Notes under the pieces: generated by a model
What the model was told of the DNA's origin: nothing
Databases searched by the model: none
The model's input: only the letters and a program-made list of their open reading frames with translations
Made by a program: the position numbers and the translations under genes
NCBI GenBank assembly: GCA_947626965.1
Contig: CANQUH010000001.1
Location: 1-64,000, forward strand
Direction: 5' to 3'
Length of the DNA stretch: 64,000 nucleotides
From: an uncultured Lachnospiraceae bacterium
Lineage (GTDB): Bacteria > Bacillota > Clostridia > Lachnospirales > Lachnospiraceae
In this document: one piece after another, positions 51,539 through 60,741 of the stretch
Layout: every line of letters begins with the position of its first letter
Position numbering within the stretch: position 1 is the first letter of the stretch

Positions 51539-53974
51539 TTATTTTTTCTGAAGAATCCGGACGGAATTCAGTACGCACAGAACTGCGACAGCAGTGTCCG
51601 CGAATACAGCGATCCACATGGATGCGATACCGCCAAGACCAAGCAGAAGGATGAGAACCTTAACGCCAAGAGCAAGAATAATGTTCTGCCATGCGATACG
51701 GCTGGTCATCTTCGCGATCTTGAGTGCGACCGGAATAGATTCCATGTTCGAATTCATAAATACAGCGTCAGCTACCTCAATTGCCGCATCTGCGCCATTA
51801 CCCATTGCAGCTCCTACATCAGCAGCGGCAAGGACAGGAGCATCGTTGATACCGTCGCCTACGTACATAACGGAATCATAAGATCTGCGGATATTGATCA
51901 GCTCGGTAAGTTTATCCTGCGGCATAAGTCTTGCACGCACTTCATCGATACCTGTCTCAGCAGCAACAGCTTCTGCGCTCTCCAGAGAGTCGCCGGTCAG
52001 CATTGCCGTTGTAATTCCCATCTCCTTGAGGCTGGAGACTGAGAAACGTGCATCTGATTTGATCGTATCAGAGATCACGATATGACCAAGGAATGTTCCT
52101 CCGCATGCAACCAGTACCTCAGTACCATAGGTGCTGTGCTCATAATCGGAGAGGTCAACTCTGTAACGGTTCATCAGTTTTGCATTTCCAACAAGAAGCA
52201 GTCCGTCCGGAGAGTCTACGCGGATACCATAGCCTGCGATTTCCTCTGCGTTTTCCGGTCTCTTCAGTTCCAGTTTCATGTTATGTGCGGCGTTCACGAT
52301 GCTTGTTGCGATCGGATGAGTGGAGATCAGCTCGCACTCAGCAGCGATGCCGAGCAGCTTCTTGGCTGTCATTTCGCCTGCCGGGATGATATCCTGTACA
52401 ACAAAGTTGCCTTCTGTGACAGTACCGGTCTTGTCCATGATAACTGCCTTAACACCTGACATACGCTCCATTGCAAGGCCGCCCTTGAAGAGAATGCCGA
52501 GCTTGGAACCAGCGCCGATGCCTGAATAGAAGGTAAGCGGTACGCACAGAACCAGTGCGCACGGGCAGCTGATTACGAGGAATGTCAGTGCGGTGTATAC
52601 CCAGTGTCCCCAGTTGCCTGTGAACAGAGACGGAAGGATTGCAGTCAAAATTGCAAGCGCTACTACGCACGGTGTGTAAATCTTTGTAAAGCGTGTGATG
52701 AAACGGTCGATCGCCGGCTTGCTTGCAGCAGCGCTCTCGACGGAATCAAGGATTCTGGAAACCATGGACTCTTCCAGAGTCTTCTCAACACGAACCTTGA
52801 GCTGTCCGGTCGTGTTGACGCAGCCGGAAATTACCTCGTCTCCGGATTTGACGTTAACCGGAATCGGCTCGCCAGTGATCGGAGCGGTATCGATGTTGCT
52901 TTCGCCTTCGACAACAACGCCGTCAAGCGGAATTCTGTCGCCCGGCTGAACAAGGATGATCTCACCTACCTGAGCATCTGATGCGGAGATGATCTGCAGA
53001 CCGCCTTCCACCAGAAGATTGACAACCTCAGGACGCATATCTGCCGTATCCATGATCTGGCGGCGGCTTCTCTCAACTGCTTTGGCCTCGAAGAATTCAC
53101 CTACGCAGTAGAAGAGCATAACAACAACCGCTTCCGGATATTTGCCGATCGCGAATGCGCCGAGCGTTGCAACGCTCATCAGGAAATACTCGTCAAATAC
53201 AATACCCTTTGCAAGATTTCTCGCAGCGGTGAGAACAACTCTGCCGCCGAGAAGAATGTAAGCGATAATGTAGATAGGAAGAGTAACCATCAGTCCCTGT
53301 CCCTGCAGAGATACGATGCCGGCAATCAGTAAGAGAAGAGCTCCTCCGATGATGGAAACAAGGCTTCTGACATCATCTGTCACGGCTTTTGTACTTGTTT
53401 TGCCTGCCTCGATCGCAAGAGTATCGGCGCTTCTCGGCGCGGTGTCCTTCGGAACGACTTCAATCTTGTCGTCGATGGCAGAGCAGATCTCCCTGTACTG
53501 CGGAAGCAGACGGTCAGGATTTGTGCCGGTGACTTTGAGCTGTTTTGTGGCGAATGAAACTGTGGCGCTCATAACATCACCGATCGCATTAATCTGGCGC
53601 TCGATTCTGGAAGCATTTCCGGCATTGTTCAGATTCTTGAGCAGATAAGTCTTTGTAGTGGATGCCTTCCGGGGATCATCCTTCGGGACTACCCTGACTG
53701 CGGACTCGATATCGGTACAGATATCCTGAATCCTTGGAAGAAGAGCTTCCTGATTGTCCGCTACAAGATGAAGCTGTCTGGTCGTATGTGTGATTGATGC
53801 GTAGGAAACACCAGGCAGCTCCTTGATTTTTTTCTCCATCTTGGCAGCACAGTTGGCACTGTCAAGATTCTCGAGGATGTACACCTGTTTTTCTGCCTCG
53901 TGATCCGGCAGACTACGCGTCGCAGGGACGTGCTGTTCATCCTGTGTCTGTGGGCTTAATAAAGATTCGCTCAT
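51539..53974 (-). CDS. P1B-type heavy-metal-transporting ATPase
   Basis: A metal-exporting ATPase of the Zn/Cd/Pb (ZntA/CadA) class, 811 residues with about eight spans. The membrane metal site is VISCPCALVLCVP. The phosphorylation site is MDKTGTVTEG, with GDGINDAPVLAAADVG and a last span containing FADTAVAVLCVLNS, whose Asp marks the divalent class. Two N-terminal metal-binding-like domains are degenerate: the first has NLDSANCAAKME with one Cys, the second NLNNAGNASRIE with none. AAAGGAGGATAAAAC precedes the ATG. A palindrome between the promoter and the start suggests metal-responsive repression. Confidence 0.92.
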   Translation of the reverse strand: MSESLLSPQTQDEQHVPATRSLPDHEAEKQVYILENLDSANCAAKMEKKIKELPGVSYASITHTTRQLHLVADNQEALLPRIQDICTDIESAVRVVPKDDPRKASTTKTYLLKNLNNAGNASRIERQINAIGDVMSATVSFATKQLKVTGTNPDRLLPQYREICSAIDDKIEVVPKDTAPRSADTLAIEAGKTSTKAVTDDVRSLVSIIGGALLLLIAGIVSLQGQGLMVTLPIYIIAYILLGGRVVLTAARNLAKGIVFDEYFLMSVATLGAFAIGKYPEAVVVMLFYCVGEFFEAKAVERSRRQIMDTADMRPEVVNLLVEGGLQIISASDAQVGEIILVQPGDRIPLDGVVVEGESNIDTAPITGEPIPVNVKSGDEVISGCVNTTGQLKVRVEKTLEESMVSRILDSVESAAASKPAIDRFITRFTKIYTPCVVALAILTAILPSLFTGNWGHWVYTALTFLVISCPCALVLCVPLTFYSGIGAGSKLGILFKGGLAMERMSGVKAVIMDKTGTVTEGNFVVQDIIPAGEMTAKKLLGIAAECELISTHPIATSIVNAAHNMKLELKRPENAEEIAGYGIRVDSPDGLLLVGNAKLMNRYRVDLSDYEHSTYGTEVLVACGGTFLGHIVISDTIKSDARFSVSSLKEMGITTAMLTGDSLESAEAVAAETGIDEVRARLMPQDKLTELINIRRSYDSVMYVGDGINDAPVLAAADVGAAMGNGADAAIEVADAVFMNSNMESIPVALKIAKMTSRIAWQNIILALGVKVLILLLGLGGIASMWIAVFADTAVAVLCVLNSVRILQKK

Positions 53975-54011
53975 GTTTTATCCTCCTTTGTGACAAATAC
54001 AGTTCCATTAT

Positions 54012-54031
54012 ATTAATGTGTATTAATATGC
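54012..54031 (-). promoter_or_regulatory. Palindromic operator candidate of the metal ATPase
   Basis: The perfect inverted repeat ATATTAAT and ATTAATAT is separated by GTGT. It lies 6 nt downstream of the -10 element, where a bound repressor would block initiation. A metal sensor (ArsR/SmtB or similar) is plausible, but none is encoded nearby. Confidence 0.6.
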
Positions 54032-54037
54032 TTAAAC

Positions 54038-54066
54038 TTTAGCACTACTAACAGTATTTGTCAATG
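54038..54066 (-). promoter_or_regulatory. Promoter of the metal ATPase gene
   Basis: On the minus strand, TTGACA (54066-54061), 17 nt, and TAAAGT (54043-54038). Confidence 0.65.
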
Positions 54067-54171
54067 ATGGGCTTGAGATTTTGTAAAAATGTACATGGAA
54101 AAAAAATAAATTTGTGTATATTGAACACATCTTATCTCCTGTCCATAAAAAACAGCATCCGTTTCTGCGGT

Positions 54172-55272
54172 TCAGCGTATCCATACGCGGTAACGGTGCT
54201 GCCGGAGCACTTCGGCGGCGTGCAGGGACGGTTCCTCTTCGTAGAACTCAATCCGGAGAACGCCTTCATCGAATTCGCGGTTATGAACGATGCCTATGTT
54301 TTTGATGCTGATGCCGTTGACGGCGAGCGTGGTCGCGATCGTCGCGATGGCTCCGGATTCATCGACGATGTCGCAGAAAATGCGCCAGGTCTTCTTGATG
54401 CTGCCGAGAGGCGAAGACGAGAAAGAGTTCCGGTAATCGCGGGATTCTTCAAACATTTCGTGAATCGCGCGTCCGTTTCCCTGATTCATCTCACGGCGGG
54501 AATCCTGAAGAAGACGCAGGAAAGTTTCCATCACCTCCGATATATTTGTATTGTTTGCGACGCAGATCTGCTCCCACATTTCCGGAGATGAGGAAGCGAT
54601 CCTTGTGATATCCTTAAAGCCTCCGGCAGCGATCAGCTTCATCAGCTCGTCGCTGGTGTCGAGGCAGTGGACCGTGTTGACAAGAGCGGCAGCGATCAGA
54701 TGCGGCAGATGGCTGACAGCTGCTGTGATGTAATCATGCTTTCTGTAATCGAGAACCAGGGGAAGCGCGCCGGTCGAGGAGACGAGCTCACGGTACGATT
54801 CCACTTTCTGCCCGCTGGTGCCTTCGGAAGGCGTGATTACATAGTAGGAGTTTTCGAATAAATGCGGATTCGAGTTCGCAAAGCCGGACTTTTCGGAACC
54901 TGTCATCGGGTGTCCGCCGATAAAGCGGCCGTCGAGTCCGAGTCTGTGAGCAGCCTCGTGAATTCCGGTTTTTACGCTTCCGACATCCGTCAGGATGCAG
55001 GAATCAGGGACGGTTTTTCCGAGAACGGAAAGAGCGCTGATGTTGTGGCCGACGGGCGCGCACAGAAAAATAACGTCACAGCCGGAAAATGAAGGGTCGC
55101 CGGTCGAGCCGCAGATCTGGTCGATCACACCCTCTTCCAGCGCCTGCTTTGTGGTGGCTGCGGTTCTTGTGTACGCCATGATGCGGCAGCCGGGCTGTGA
55201 TTTTTTCAGGTTTCTGGCCAGGGAACCGCCGATCAGGCCCAGGCCGATGAACCCAAATGTAGAAAAGTGCAT
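54172..55272 (-). CDS. tyrA: Prephenate dehydrogenase with C-terminal ACT-type domain
   Basis: It converts prephenate to 4-hydroxyphenylpyruvate with NAD, in tyrosine synthesis. It has 366 residues: a Rossmann motif FIGLGLIGGSLARNL near 8-22, FLCAPVG, DVGSVKTGIHE, FIGGHPMTGSEKSGF and ITAAVSHLPHLIAAAL, typical of TyrA. The C-terminal 70 residues (AIATIATTLAVNGISIKNIG) form an ACT domain for feedback control. ATG at 55272 gives 8 nt from GGAAGG; ATG at 55278 is too close to it. It is divergent from the EF-G-like gene, and each has its own promoter. Confidence 0.94.
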   Translation of the reverse strand: MHFSTFGFIGLGLIGGSLARNLKKSQPGCRIMAYTRTAATTKQALEEGVIDQICGSTGDPSFSGCDVIFLCAPVGHNISALSVLGKTVPDSCILTDVGSVKTGIHEAAHRLGLDGRFIGGHPMTGSEKSGFANSNPHLFENSYYVITPSEGTSGQKVESYRELVSSTGALPLVLDYRKHDYITAAVSHLPHLIAAALVNTVHCLDTSDELMKLIAAGGFKDITRIASSSPEMWEQICVANNTNISEVMETFLRLLQDSRREMNQGNGRAIHEMFEESRDYRNSFSSSPLGSIKKTWRIFCDIVDESGAIATIATTLAVNGISIKNIGIVHNREFDEGVLRIEFYEEEPSLHAAEVLRQHRYRVWIR

Positions 55273-55325
55273 TGTCATATCCTTCCTTTACTTTCATAAT
55301 TTTAAGCGGTAAAGACACAAGCTAG

Positions 55326-55354
55326 ATTTTACTATGTTATGGGGAGTTCGTCAA
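55326..55354 (-). promoter_or_regulatory. Promoter of tyrA
   Basis: On the minus strand, TTGACG (55354-55349), 17 nt, and TAAAAT (55331-55326), about 55 nt upstream of the start. Confidence 0.6.
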
Positions 55355-55387
55355 TTCTAAAAATCTTGTTAATTGTGAATAAAATGC

Positions 55388-55416
55388 TTGAATTATCGGC
55401 TGTATTTTAGTAAAAT
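55388..55416 (+). promoter_or_regulatory. Promoter of the EF-G-like gene
   Basis: TTGAAT (55388-55393), 17 nt, and TAAAAT (55411-55416), about 54 nt upstream of the ATG. Confidence 0.6.
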
Positions 55417-55469
55417 GTATCCATGTGGGGTTTTCTGCCCCTTATTAACTTATATTGGAGGACAAGACT

Positions 55470-57545
55470 ATGAATGTTTACACAACAGACAAGATCCGCA
55501 ATGTCGTTATTCTGGGTCACGGCGGAGCCGGCAAGACAAGCCTTGTTGAGTCTATGGCATATCTGTCGGGCATTACGAGCAGACTTGGAAATGTAACTGA
55601 CGGAAATACCATCAGCGATTTTGATAAAGAGGAAATCAAGAGAAAGTTTTCAATTTCCACCTCCATGGTGCCGGTCGTCTGGGGAGACACCAAGATAAAC
55701 GTGCTGGATACTCCCGGATATTTTGATTTCCTGGGTGAGGCTGAGGAAGCGGTAGCGGCGGCTGACGCGGCGATCATCGTTGTGAACGGCAAGAGCGGTG
55801 TGGAAGTCGGTACGGAGAAGGCATGGGATCTCTGCGACAAATACAAGCTGCCGAGGATCATCTATGTTTCCAATATGGACGTTGACAACGCAAGCTTCCG
55901 CAGTGTCGTTGAGACTCTGACTGAGATCTACGGCAAGAAGATCGCTCCGGTCCATCTTCCGATCCGTGAGAATGAAAAGTTTGTCGGATATGTGAACATC
56001 GTAAAGATGAAAGCGAGAAAGTATGTAAATAAGAACGAGAAGGTGGAGTGCGAGATTCCGGATTATTCAAGAGAGTACCTGGATCAGTACAGAGAGAACC
56101 TGATCGAGGCAGTCGCCGAGACGAGCGAGGATATGATGGACCGCTATTTCGAGGGCGAGGAGTTCTCCGAGGCCGAGATCGTTGCCGCGCTTCATACCAA
56201 CGTTGCCGACGGTTCCATTGTTCCGGTCACGATGGGTTCGAGCGTCAATCTGCAGGGTACGACGATTCTCCTGAACGATATCGTGAACTACTTCCCGAGC
56301 CCCGAGATGCGCAAAATCGCAGGCGTCAACTCAAAGACAAAGGAAGTTTTTGAGGCGAATTATGATTTCTCCAAGCCGAAGTCAGCGTTCATCTTCAAGA
56401 CAATCGTGGATCCGTTCATCGGTAAATATTCCATGTTCAAGGTTGCGTCCGGCGTGATCAAGAATGATGACACGCTGTACAACGTGAACTCGGACAATGA
56501 AGAGCGCATCAGCAAGCTCTACGTATTCGAGGGCAGCAAGCCGGTTGAAGTGAAGGAGCTTCACGCAGGTGATATCGGCGCCATCGGCAAGCTCGACGCT
56601 TCCACGGGCGATTCCCTTGCGACGAAGGCCGCTCCGATTCAGTACGGCAAGATCGATGTCTCCACCCCGTATACATACAAGAGATACGAGGCGAAGAAGA
56701 AGGGCGAGGAAGATAAGGTAGCGCAGGCTCTTGCAAAGATCGCGCAGGAAGATCTGACGATGAAAGTGGTCAATGACGGCGAGAACCGCCAGACTCTGCT
56801 TTATGGCATGGGCGATCAGCACCTTGATATTATTGTCAGCAAGCTCCTGACGAAATATAAAGTGGAAGTCGAGCTCTCCAAGCCGAAGGTGGCGTTCCGC
56901 GAGACGATCCGCAAGAACTCCGACGTGGATTCCAAGTACAAGAAGCAGTCCGGCGGACATGGACAGTACGGACATGTCAAGATGCGCTTCTCACCGTCAG
57001 ACAATCTGGAAGAGCCGTACGTATTCGAGCAGGTAGTCGTAGGCGGCGCCGTTCCGAAGAACTACTTCCCGGCTGTTGAGAAGGGCGTGCAGGAATCCTG
57101 CCAGAAAGGACCTCTGGCCGGCTATCCGGTAGTCGGCGTGAAAGCGGTTCTCTACGATGGTTCCTACCATCCGGTAGACTCCTCGGAAATGGCGTTCAAG
57201 ACAGCGACCAGCATGGCCTTCAAGAAAGGCTTCATGGAAGCGGGACCTGTGCTTCTTGAGCCGATCGCATCCATGAAGGTTACGGTTCCGGATAAATTCA
57301 CCGGCGACGTTATGGGTGATCTGAATAAGAGAAGAGGCCGTGTGCTTGGCATGAATCCGGATCACAAGGGCAATACGATCGTTGAGGCGGATGTTCCGAT
57401 GTCCGAGCTCTATGGTTATTCCACGCAGCTTCGCTCCATGACCGGCGGAAGCGGCACATATGAATATGAGTTCGCACGCTATGAGCAGGCTCCGAATGAC
57501 GTACAGGAGAGAGAGATCGCGGCGAGGGCGAATGAAGAAGAATAA
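55470..57545 (+). CDS. EF-G-like translational GTPase
   Basis: A 691-residue paralogue of elongation factor G with all five domains. G1 is GHGGAGKTS (16-24) and G3 is DTPGYFDF. The G4 motif reads SNMD where canonical EF-G has NKMD. The domain IV loop has GGHGQYGHVKMRFSP, followed by MTGGSGTYEYEFARYE at the end. It is not the usual str-operon fusA: no rpsL, rpsG or tuf is nearby, and the switch region is shorter. Its role (translocation, ribosome rescue or stress) cannot be read. ATG at 55470 follows GGAGGACAAGAC; TTG at 55455 is in frame. Confidence 0.88.
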   Translation: MNVYTTDKIRNVVILGHGGAGKTSLVESMAYLSGITSRLGNVTDGNTISDFDKEEIKRKFSISTSMVPVVWGDTKINVLDTPGYFDFLGEAEEAVAAADAAIIVVNGKSGVEVGTEKAWDLCDKYKLPRIIYVSNMDVDNASFRSVVETLTEIYGKKIAPVHLPIRENEKFVGYVNIVKMKARKYVNKNEKVECEIPDYSREYLDQYRENLIEAVAETSEDMMDRYFEGEEFSEAEIVAALHTNVADGSIVPVTMGSSVNLQGTTILLNDIVNYFPSPEMRKIAGVNSKTKEVFEANYDFSKPKSAFIFKTIVDPFIGKYSMFKVASGVIKNDDTLYNVNSDNEERISKLYVFEGSKPVEVKELHAGDIGAIGKLDASTGDSLATKAAPIQYGKIDVSTPYTYKRYEAKKKGEEDKVAQALAKIAQEDLTMKVVNDGENRQTLLYGMGDQHLDIIVSKLLTKYKVEVELSKPKVAFRETIRKNSDVDSKYKKQSGGHGQYGHVKMRFSPSDNLEEPYVFEQVVVGGAVPKNYFPAVEKGVQESCQKGPLAGYPVVGVKAVLYDGSYHPVDSSEMAFKTATSMAFKKGFMEAGPVLLEPIASMKVTVPDKFTGDVMGDLNKRRGRVLGMNPDHKGNTIVEADVPMSELYGYSTQLRSMTGGSGTYEYEFARYEQAPNDVQEREIAARANEEE

Positions 57546-57583
57546 GAATAAAAAATCTCAGCAGAATAAAGACATCTGAAAAA

Positions 57584-57624
57584 ACTACCATGAAAAACGC
57601 ATGTTTTGTGTTTTTCATGGTAGT
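57584..57624. terminator. Strong hairpin after the EF-G-like gene
   Basis: The perfect 15-bp arms ACTACCATGAAAAAC and GTTTTTCATGGTAGT. The T-run lies on the minus strand (TTTTTTC), while plus is followed by TGTGGCG, so as a terminator it points against the flanking genes. It may still end plus-strand transcripts through its stem. Confidence 0.55.
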
Positions 57625-57656
57625 TGTGGCGTAAAATAATTTTGAAAGGCGGCCAT

Positions 57657-59108
57657 ATGGATTATCTGTCATTTGTTTTTTACGCATTTGTAGCTGCTTC
57701 TGTTATTGTCTATTACATTGTGCCTGTCAGGTTCAGGTGGGGCGTGCTTCTTATGGGAAGCGTATACTTTTACTGCAGGCTGGTAAATGATATCAGAACC
57801 TTGGCTATTTTTTTAATATCTGTATTTTCGAGTTTTGCGTTTGGCATACTGATTGAAAAACAGCGGAATGAGGAAAGCGAAAAAACGAAAGGTACGCTGT
57901 TCTTCGCAGTTTTTATATCGCTGTTTGTTCTGATTGGCCTCAGATTCACAGATTTTTTTCCGGCAGCGAGGGCCTGGAGAGACGGATTTAACTGGCTTGT
58001 GCCGGTCGGAGTTTCTTTTTATTCCCTGCAGCTGGCGGCGTATCTGACGGATGTGTACAGGGGAAAGATAAGCGCGCAGAGAAATCCTCTGAAGTTTCTT
58101 CTTTTCAGCTCCTTCTTTCCGCAGATTATTCAGGGGCCGGTCCCCAGGTATGAACAGCTGGGAGAGCAGCTGTTTAAAGGGAACCGGTATGACAGCAGAA
58201 ATATAATAAAAGGGATTCAGCTGATCCTGTGGGGATTCTTTCTGAAACTGATGATCGCGGACAGGGCGGCAGTTGTTGTCAATACCGTTTTTAATAATTA
58301 CGGGCGATATGAAGGATTTTATATACTGGTGGCTTCTGTCCTTTACAGTATCCAGCTGTATGCGGATTTTTTGTCCTGTGTTACTCTCTCCCAGGGAACT
58401 GCGCAGCTCTATGGGATTTCCCTGGCGGACAACTTTAATCATCCTTTCTTTTCGACTTCCATCCAGGAATTCTGGAGAAGATGGCATATGTCGTTCAGCT
58501 TCTGGCTCCGCGATTATATCTATATACCGCTGGGCGGGAATCGAAAGGGAAAGTTCCGCAAGTATGTCAACCTGATCATTACCTTTGCTGTCAGCGGAAT
58601 CTGGCATGGAGGAAGCCTTCGGTACGTATTCTGGGGACTGACTCAGGCAATGTATCAGATTGTAGGAGGGTTTACATACGGAATAAGAGACAGGCTGTAT
58701 GAACGGGCAGGAATGGGAGCAGATTCCTGGATAAAAAAAGGGATAAAAACGGTTTCCACCTTTTTGCTGATAACGCTGAGCCTGATTATTTTCAGGGCGG
58801 AGAGCCTTAAAGCCGGCATAAGAATGATATGGTTCATGTTCCGAAAATTCAATCCGTGGATCTTTTTCAATGACGCACTGTTTAAGCTTGGCCTGGACTG
58901 GAAGGAATGGGCTGTTCTCCTCGCATCTGTGATGGTTCTGGCGGCTGTGAGTTTTCTGCAGTGCCGGTTTGAGCTGAGAGAAAAAATTCTTGAGCAGAAC
59001 ATTGTGGTCCGCTGGACGATCTACCTGCTGGCTGTCTGGATCATCTGGATTTTTGGTACATATGGATATGGTTTTGACGCGCGCGATTTCATTTACGGAG
59101 GATTTTGA
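57657..59108 (+). CDS. MBOAT family O-acyltransferase
   Basis: A polytopic AlgI/DltB-type protein, 483 residues with about ten spans, that moves acyl groups to an extracytoplasmic polymer. It has LLFSSFFPQIIQGPVPRYEQ, FWRRWHMSFSFWLRDYIYIPLGGNR with the first conserved His, and FAVSGIWHGGSLRYVFWG with the catalytic-type His. ATG at 57657 has AAAGGCGG upstream; the frame runs back to 57624. The SGNH partner gene starts 2 nt after its stop, the usual arrangement for glycan acylation. Confidence 0.92.
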   Translation: MDYLSFVFYAFVAASVIVYYIVPVRFRWGVLLMGSVYFYCRLVNDIRTLAIFLISVFSSFAFGILIEKQRNEESEKTKGTLFFAVFISLFVLIGLRFTDFFPAARAWRDGFNWLVPVGVSFYSLQLAAYLTDVYRGKISAQRNPLKFLLFSSFFPQIIQGPVPRYEQLGEQLFKGNRYDSRNIIKGIQLILWGFFLKLMIADRAAVVVNTVFNNYGRYEGFYILVASVLYSIQLYADFLSCVTLSQGTAQLYGISLADNFNHPFFSTSIQEFWRRWHMSFSFWLRDYIYIPLGGNRKGKFRKYVNLIITFAVSGIWHGGSLRYVFWGLTQAMYQIVGGFTYGIRDRLYERAGMGADSWIKKGIKTVSTFLLITLSLIIFRAESLKAGIRMIWFMFRKFNPWIFFNDALFKLGLDWKEWAVLLASVMVLAAVSFLQCRFELREKILEQNIVVRWTIYLLAVWIIWIFGTYGYGFDARDFIYGGF

Positions 59109-59110
59109 TT

Positions 59111-60604
59111 ATGAGGGACAGGGTAAAAAGATTTTTGCTGAATCTTCTTTTTGTAATCATTCTTGTCAGTTCTCTGGCGGAAATCAATCAGATTCTGAGC
59201 CCGAAATATATCTATGCCAACTCTTCCTGGCCGACGACTTCATCGTACAAACAGTTTTACAAAATGAAGAAAAACTCGATTGATGTGCTGTTTCTGGGAA
59301 GCAGCGTGTGTGTCAATGCGTTTTCACCGCAGGAAATTTATAACACGTATGGAATCCGGAGCTATAATCTGGGAAGCGAACAGCAGAGCCTGGTGCTGAG
59401 CTATTACTGGCTGAAGGAGGCGCTGCGCTTTCAAAAGCCGAAGGTGGCGGTCATCGACACGAAATTCTGCTATTTGTATAAGGAAAGCTATGGTCTGACC
59501 AATATGTCAGAAGGGCTTGTCAGAAAATGCCTGGATCCGATGCGGTGGTCCATGGTGAAGGTGGAGGCCGTAAATGATATCTGCAGGCTGGACAAGACAC
59601 AGAGCCGAAAGAGCTATTACTTTACCAATATCCGGTTCCATACACGGTGGAAGTCATTGACGGATTATGATTTCAAGCTTTCTTACGCTGCGGAAGCGCC
59701 TTTGAAAGGATTCGGTCCTTTGAGCGATATGGGTCCCTCGGAATATGAGACGTTTGTTCCTTCCGATTCTTCCGCAAGATCCGATATGATGCCGACCATG
59801 CAGGAATACCTGGAAAAGATAGCTCAGCTTTGCAGTGAGAATCAGGTGAAGCTTGTGATGGTGAACCTGCCTGAAAACGCAGATGACGACGGGATTCACA
59901 ATACGCTGACGCAGTTTGCCGCGGAGCATGGGGCAGATTTTTATGATCTGTGCGAAAAGTCAAATTATGAGGCGATTGGCGCGGTTCTTCCCAAGGAAAG
60001 CACTCTGCGGCATGCGAATATCTGGGGTTCTGTCAAACTGTCGGATTATATCGGAGGTCTGCTTGCCGAAACGTATGAGGTTCCGTCAGTGACAGACGAA
60101 CAGTGGGAGGAAACGAAAGATTACTACGAGTATGTGAAAGACAGGTGCGATTTACAGTTTGAAACGGATTTTTCAGAATACCTGAAGATGATAGACAATG
60201 AGAACTTTACGGTATTCATATCAGTCAAAGATGAAGGAGTCAAGGCGCTGACAAAGGACGTTCGCGCGGGACTGCGGGAACTGGGGATTGAGACACAGTT
60301 TAAAGGAAAGTACAGGAACAGCTTTTACGCGGTGATCTCTCATGGAGAGGTGATCAGTGAGGCAGCCGGTGAGGAAAAGCTGAACTATGAAGGAGTGGCC
60401 GGCGACCAGGCGCTTTCCTTCTCCGTTGTAAGCGCGGGACATGACTGTGGAAATGTCAGCTCCATCGTGCTCAACGGGACGGAATACTCTCAGAATAAAA
60501 GAGGGATGAATCTTGTTGTCTATGATGAACAGACACGCAAGGTGGTTGACAGTGTCTGTTTCGATACGCATGATGACCTGAAGGCCACCCGCAAGAAAAG
60601 CTGA
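59111..60604 (+). CDS. SGNH-type acyltransfer protein with C-terminal ILEI/FAM3-like domain
   Basis: 497 residues. One N-terminal span (about 8-28) anchors an extracytoplasmic DltD/AlgX-like domain: VLFLGSSVCVNAFSPQEIYN near 57-76 has the GxSxxxxAF pattern, VAVIDTKFCY is typical, and HANIWGSVKLSDYIGGLL carries the late His-type motif. Residues about 365-495 resemble the ILEI/FAM3 domain: FTVFISVKDEGVKALTKDVR, YRNSFYAVISHG, FSVVSAGHDCGNVSSIVLNG and GMNLVVYDEQTRKVVDSVCF. The half-domains are in the reverse order of human FAM3C as I recall it. ATG at 59111 has GGAGG 9 nt upstream; TTG at 59105 is in frame. It probably acts with the MBOAT. Confidence 0.75.
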   Translation: MRDRVKRFLLNLLFVIILVSSLAEINQILSPKYIYANSSWPTTSSYKQFYKMKKNSIDVLFLGSSVCVNAFSPQEIYNTYGIRSYNLGSEQQSLVLSYYWLKEALRFQKPKVAVIDTKFCYLYKESYGLTNMSEGLVRKCLDPMRWSMVKVEAVNDICRLDKTQSRKSYYFTNIRFHTRWKSLTDYDFKLSYAAEAPLKGFGPLSDMGPSEYETFVPSDSSARSDMMPTMQEYLEKIAQLCSENQVKLVMVNLPENADDDGIHNTLTQFAAEHGADFYDLCEKSNYEAIGAVLPKESTLRHANIWGSVKLSDYIGGLLAETYEVPSVTDEQWEETKDYYEYVKDRCDLQFETDFSEYLKMIDNENFTVFISVKDEGVKALTKDVRAGLRELGIETQFKGKYRNSFYAVISHGEVISEAAGEEKLNYEGVAGDQALSFSVVSAGHDCGNVSSIVLNGTEYSQNKRGMNLVVYDEQTRKVVDSVCFDTHDDLKATRKKS

Positions 60605-60741
60605 CTGCCTTCCGGCGGGTGCTGTGCGCCAGAAACGCGCATTTAGCATCGGTTCTGAGTTCCGATGGCACATTTGTTGTTCCTTCGGATCCAGGTCTGT
60701 CAGGAGTGTGAATTGTAATCTGCCCTGGTTTCCTGCCGATA

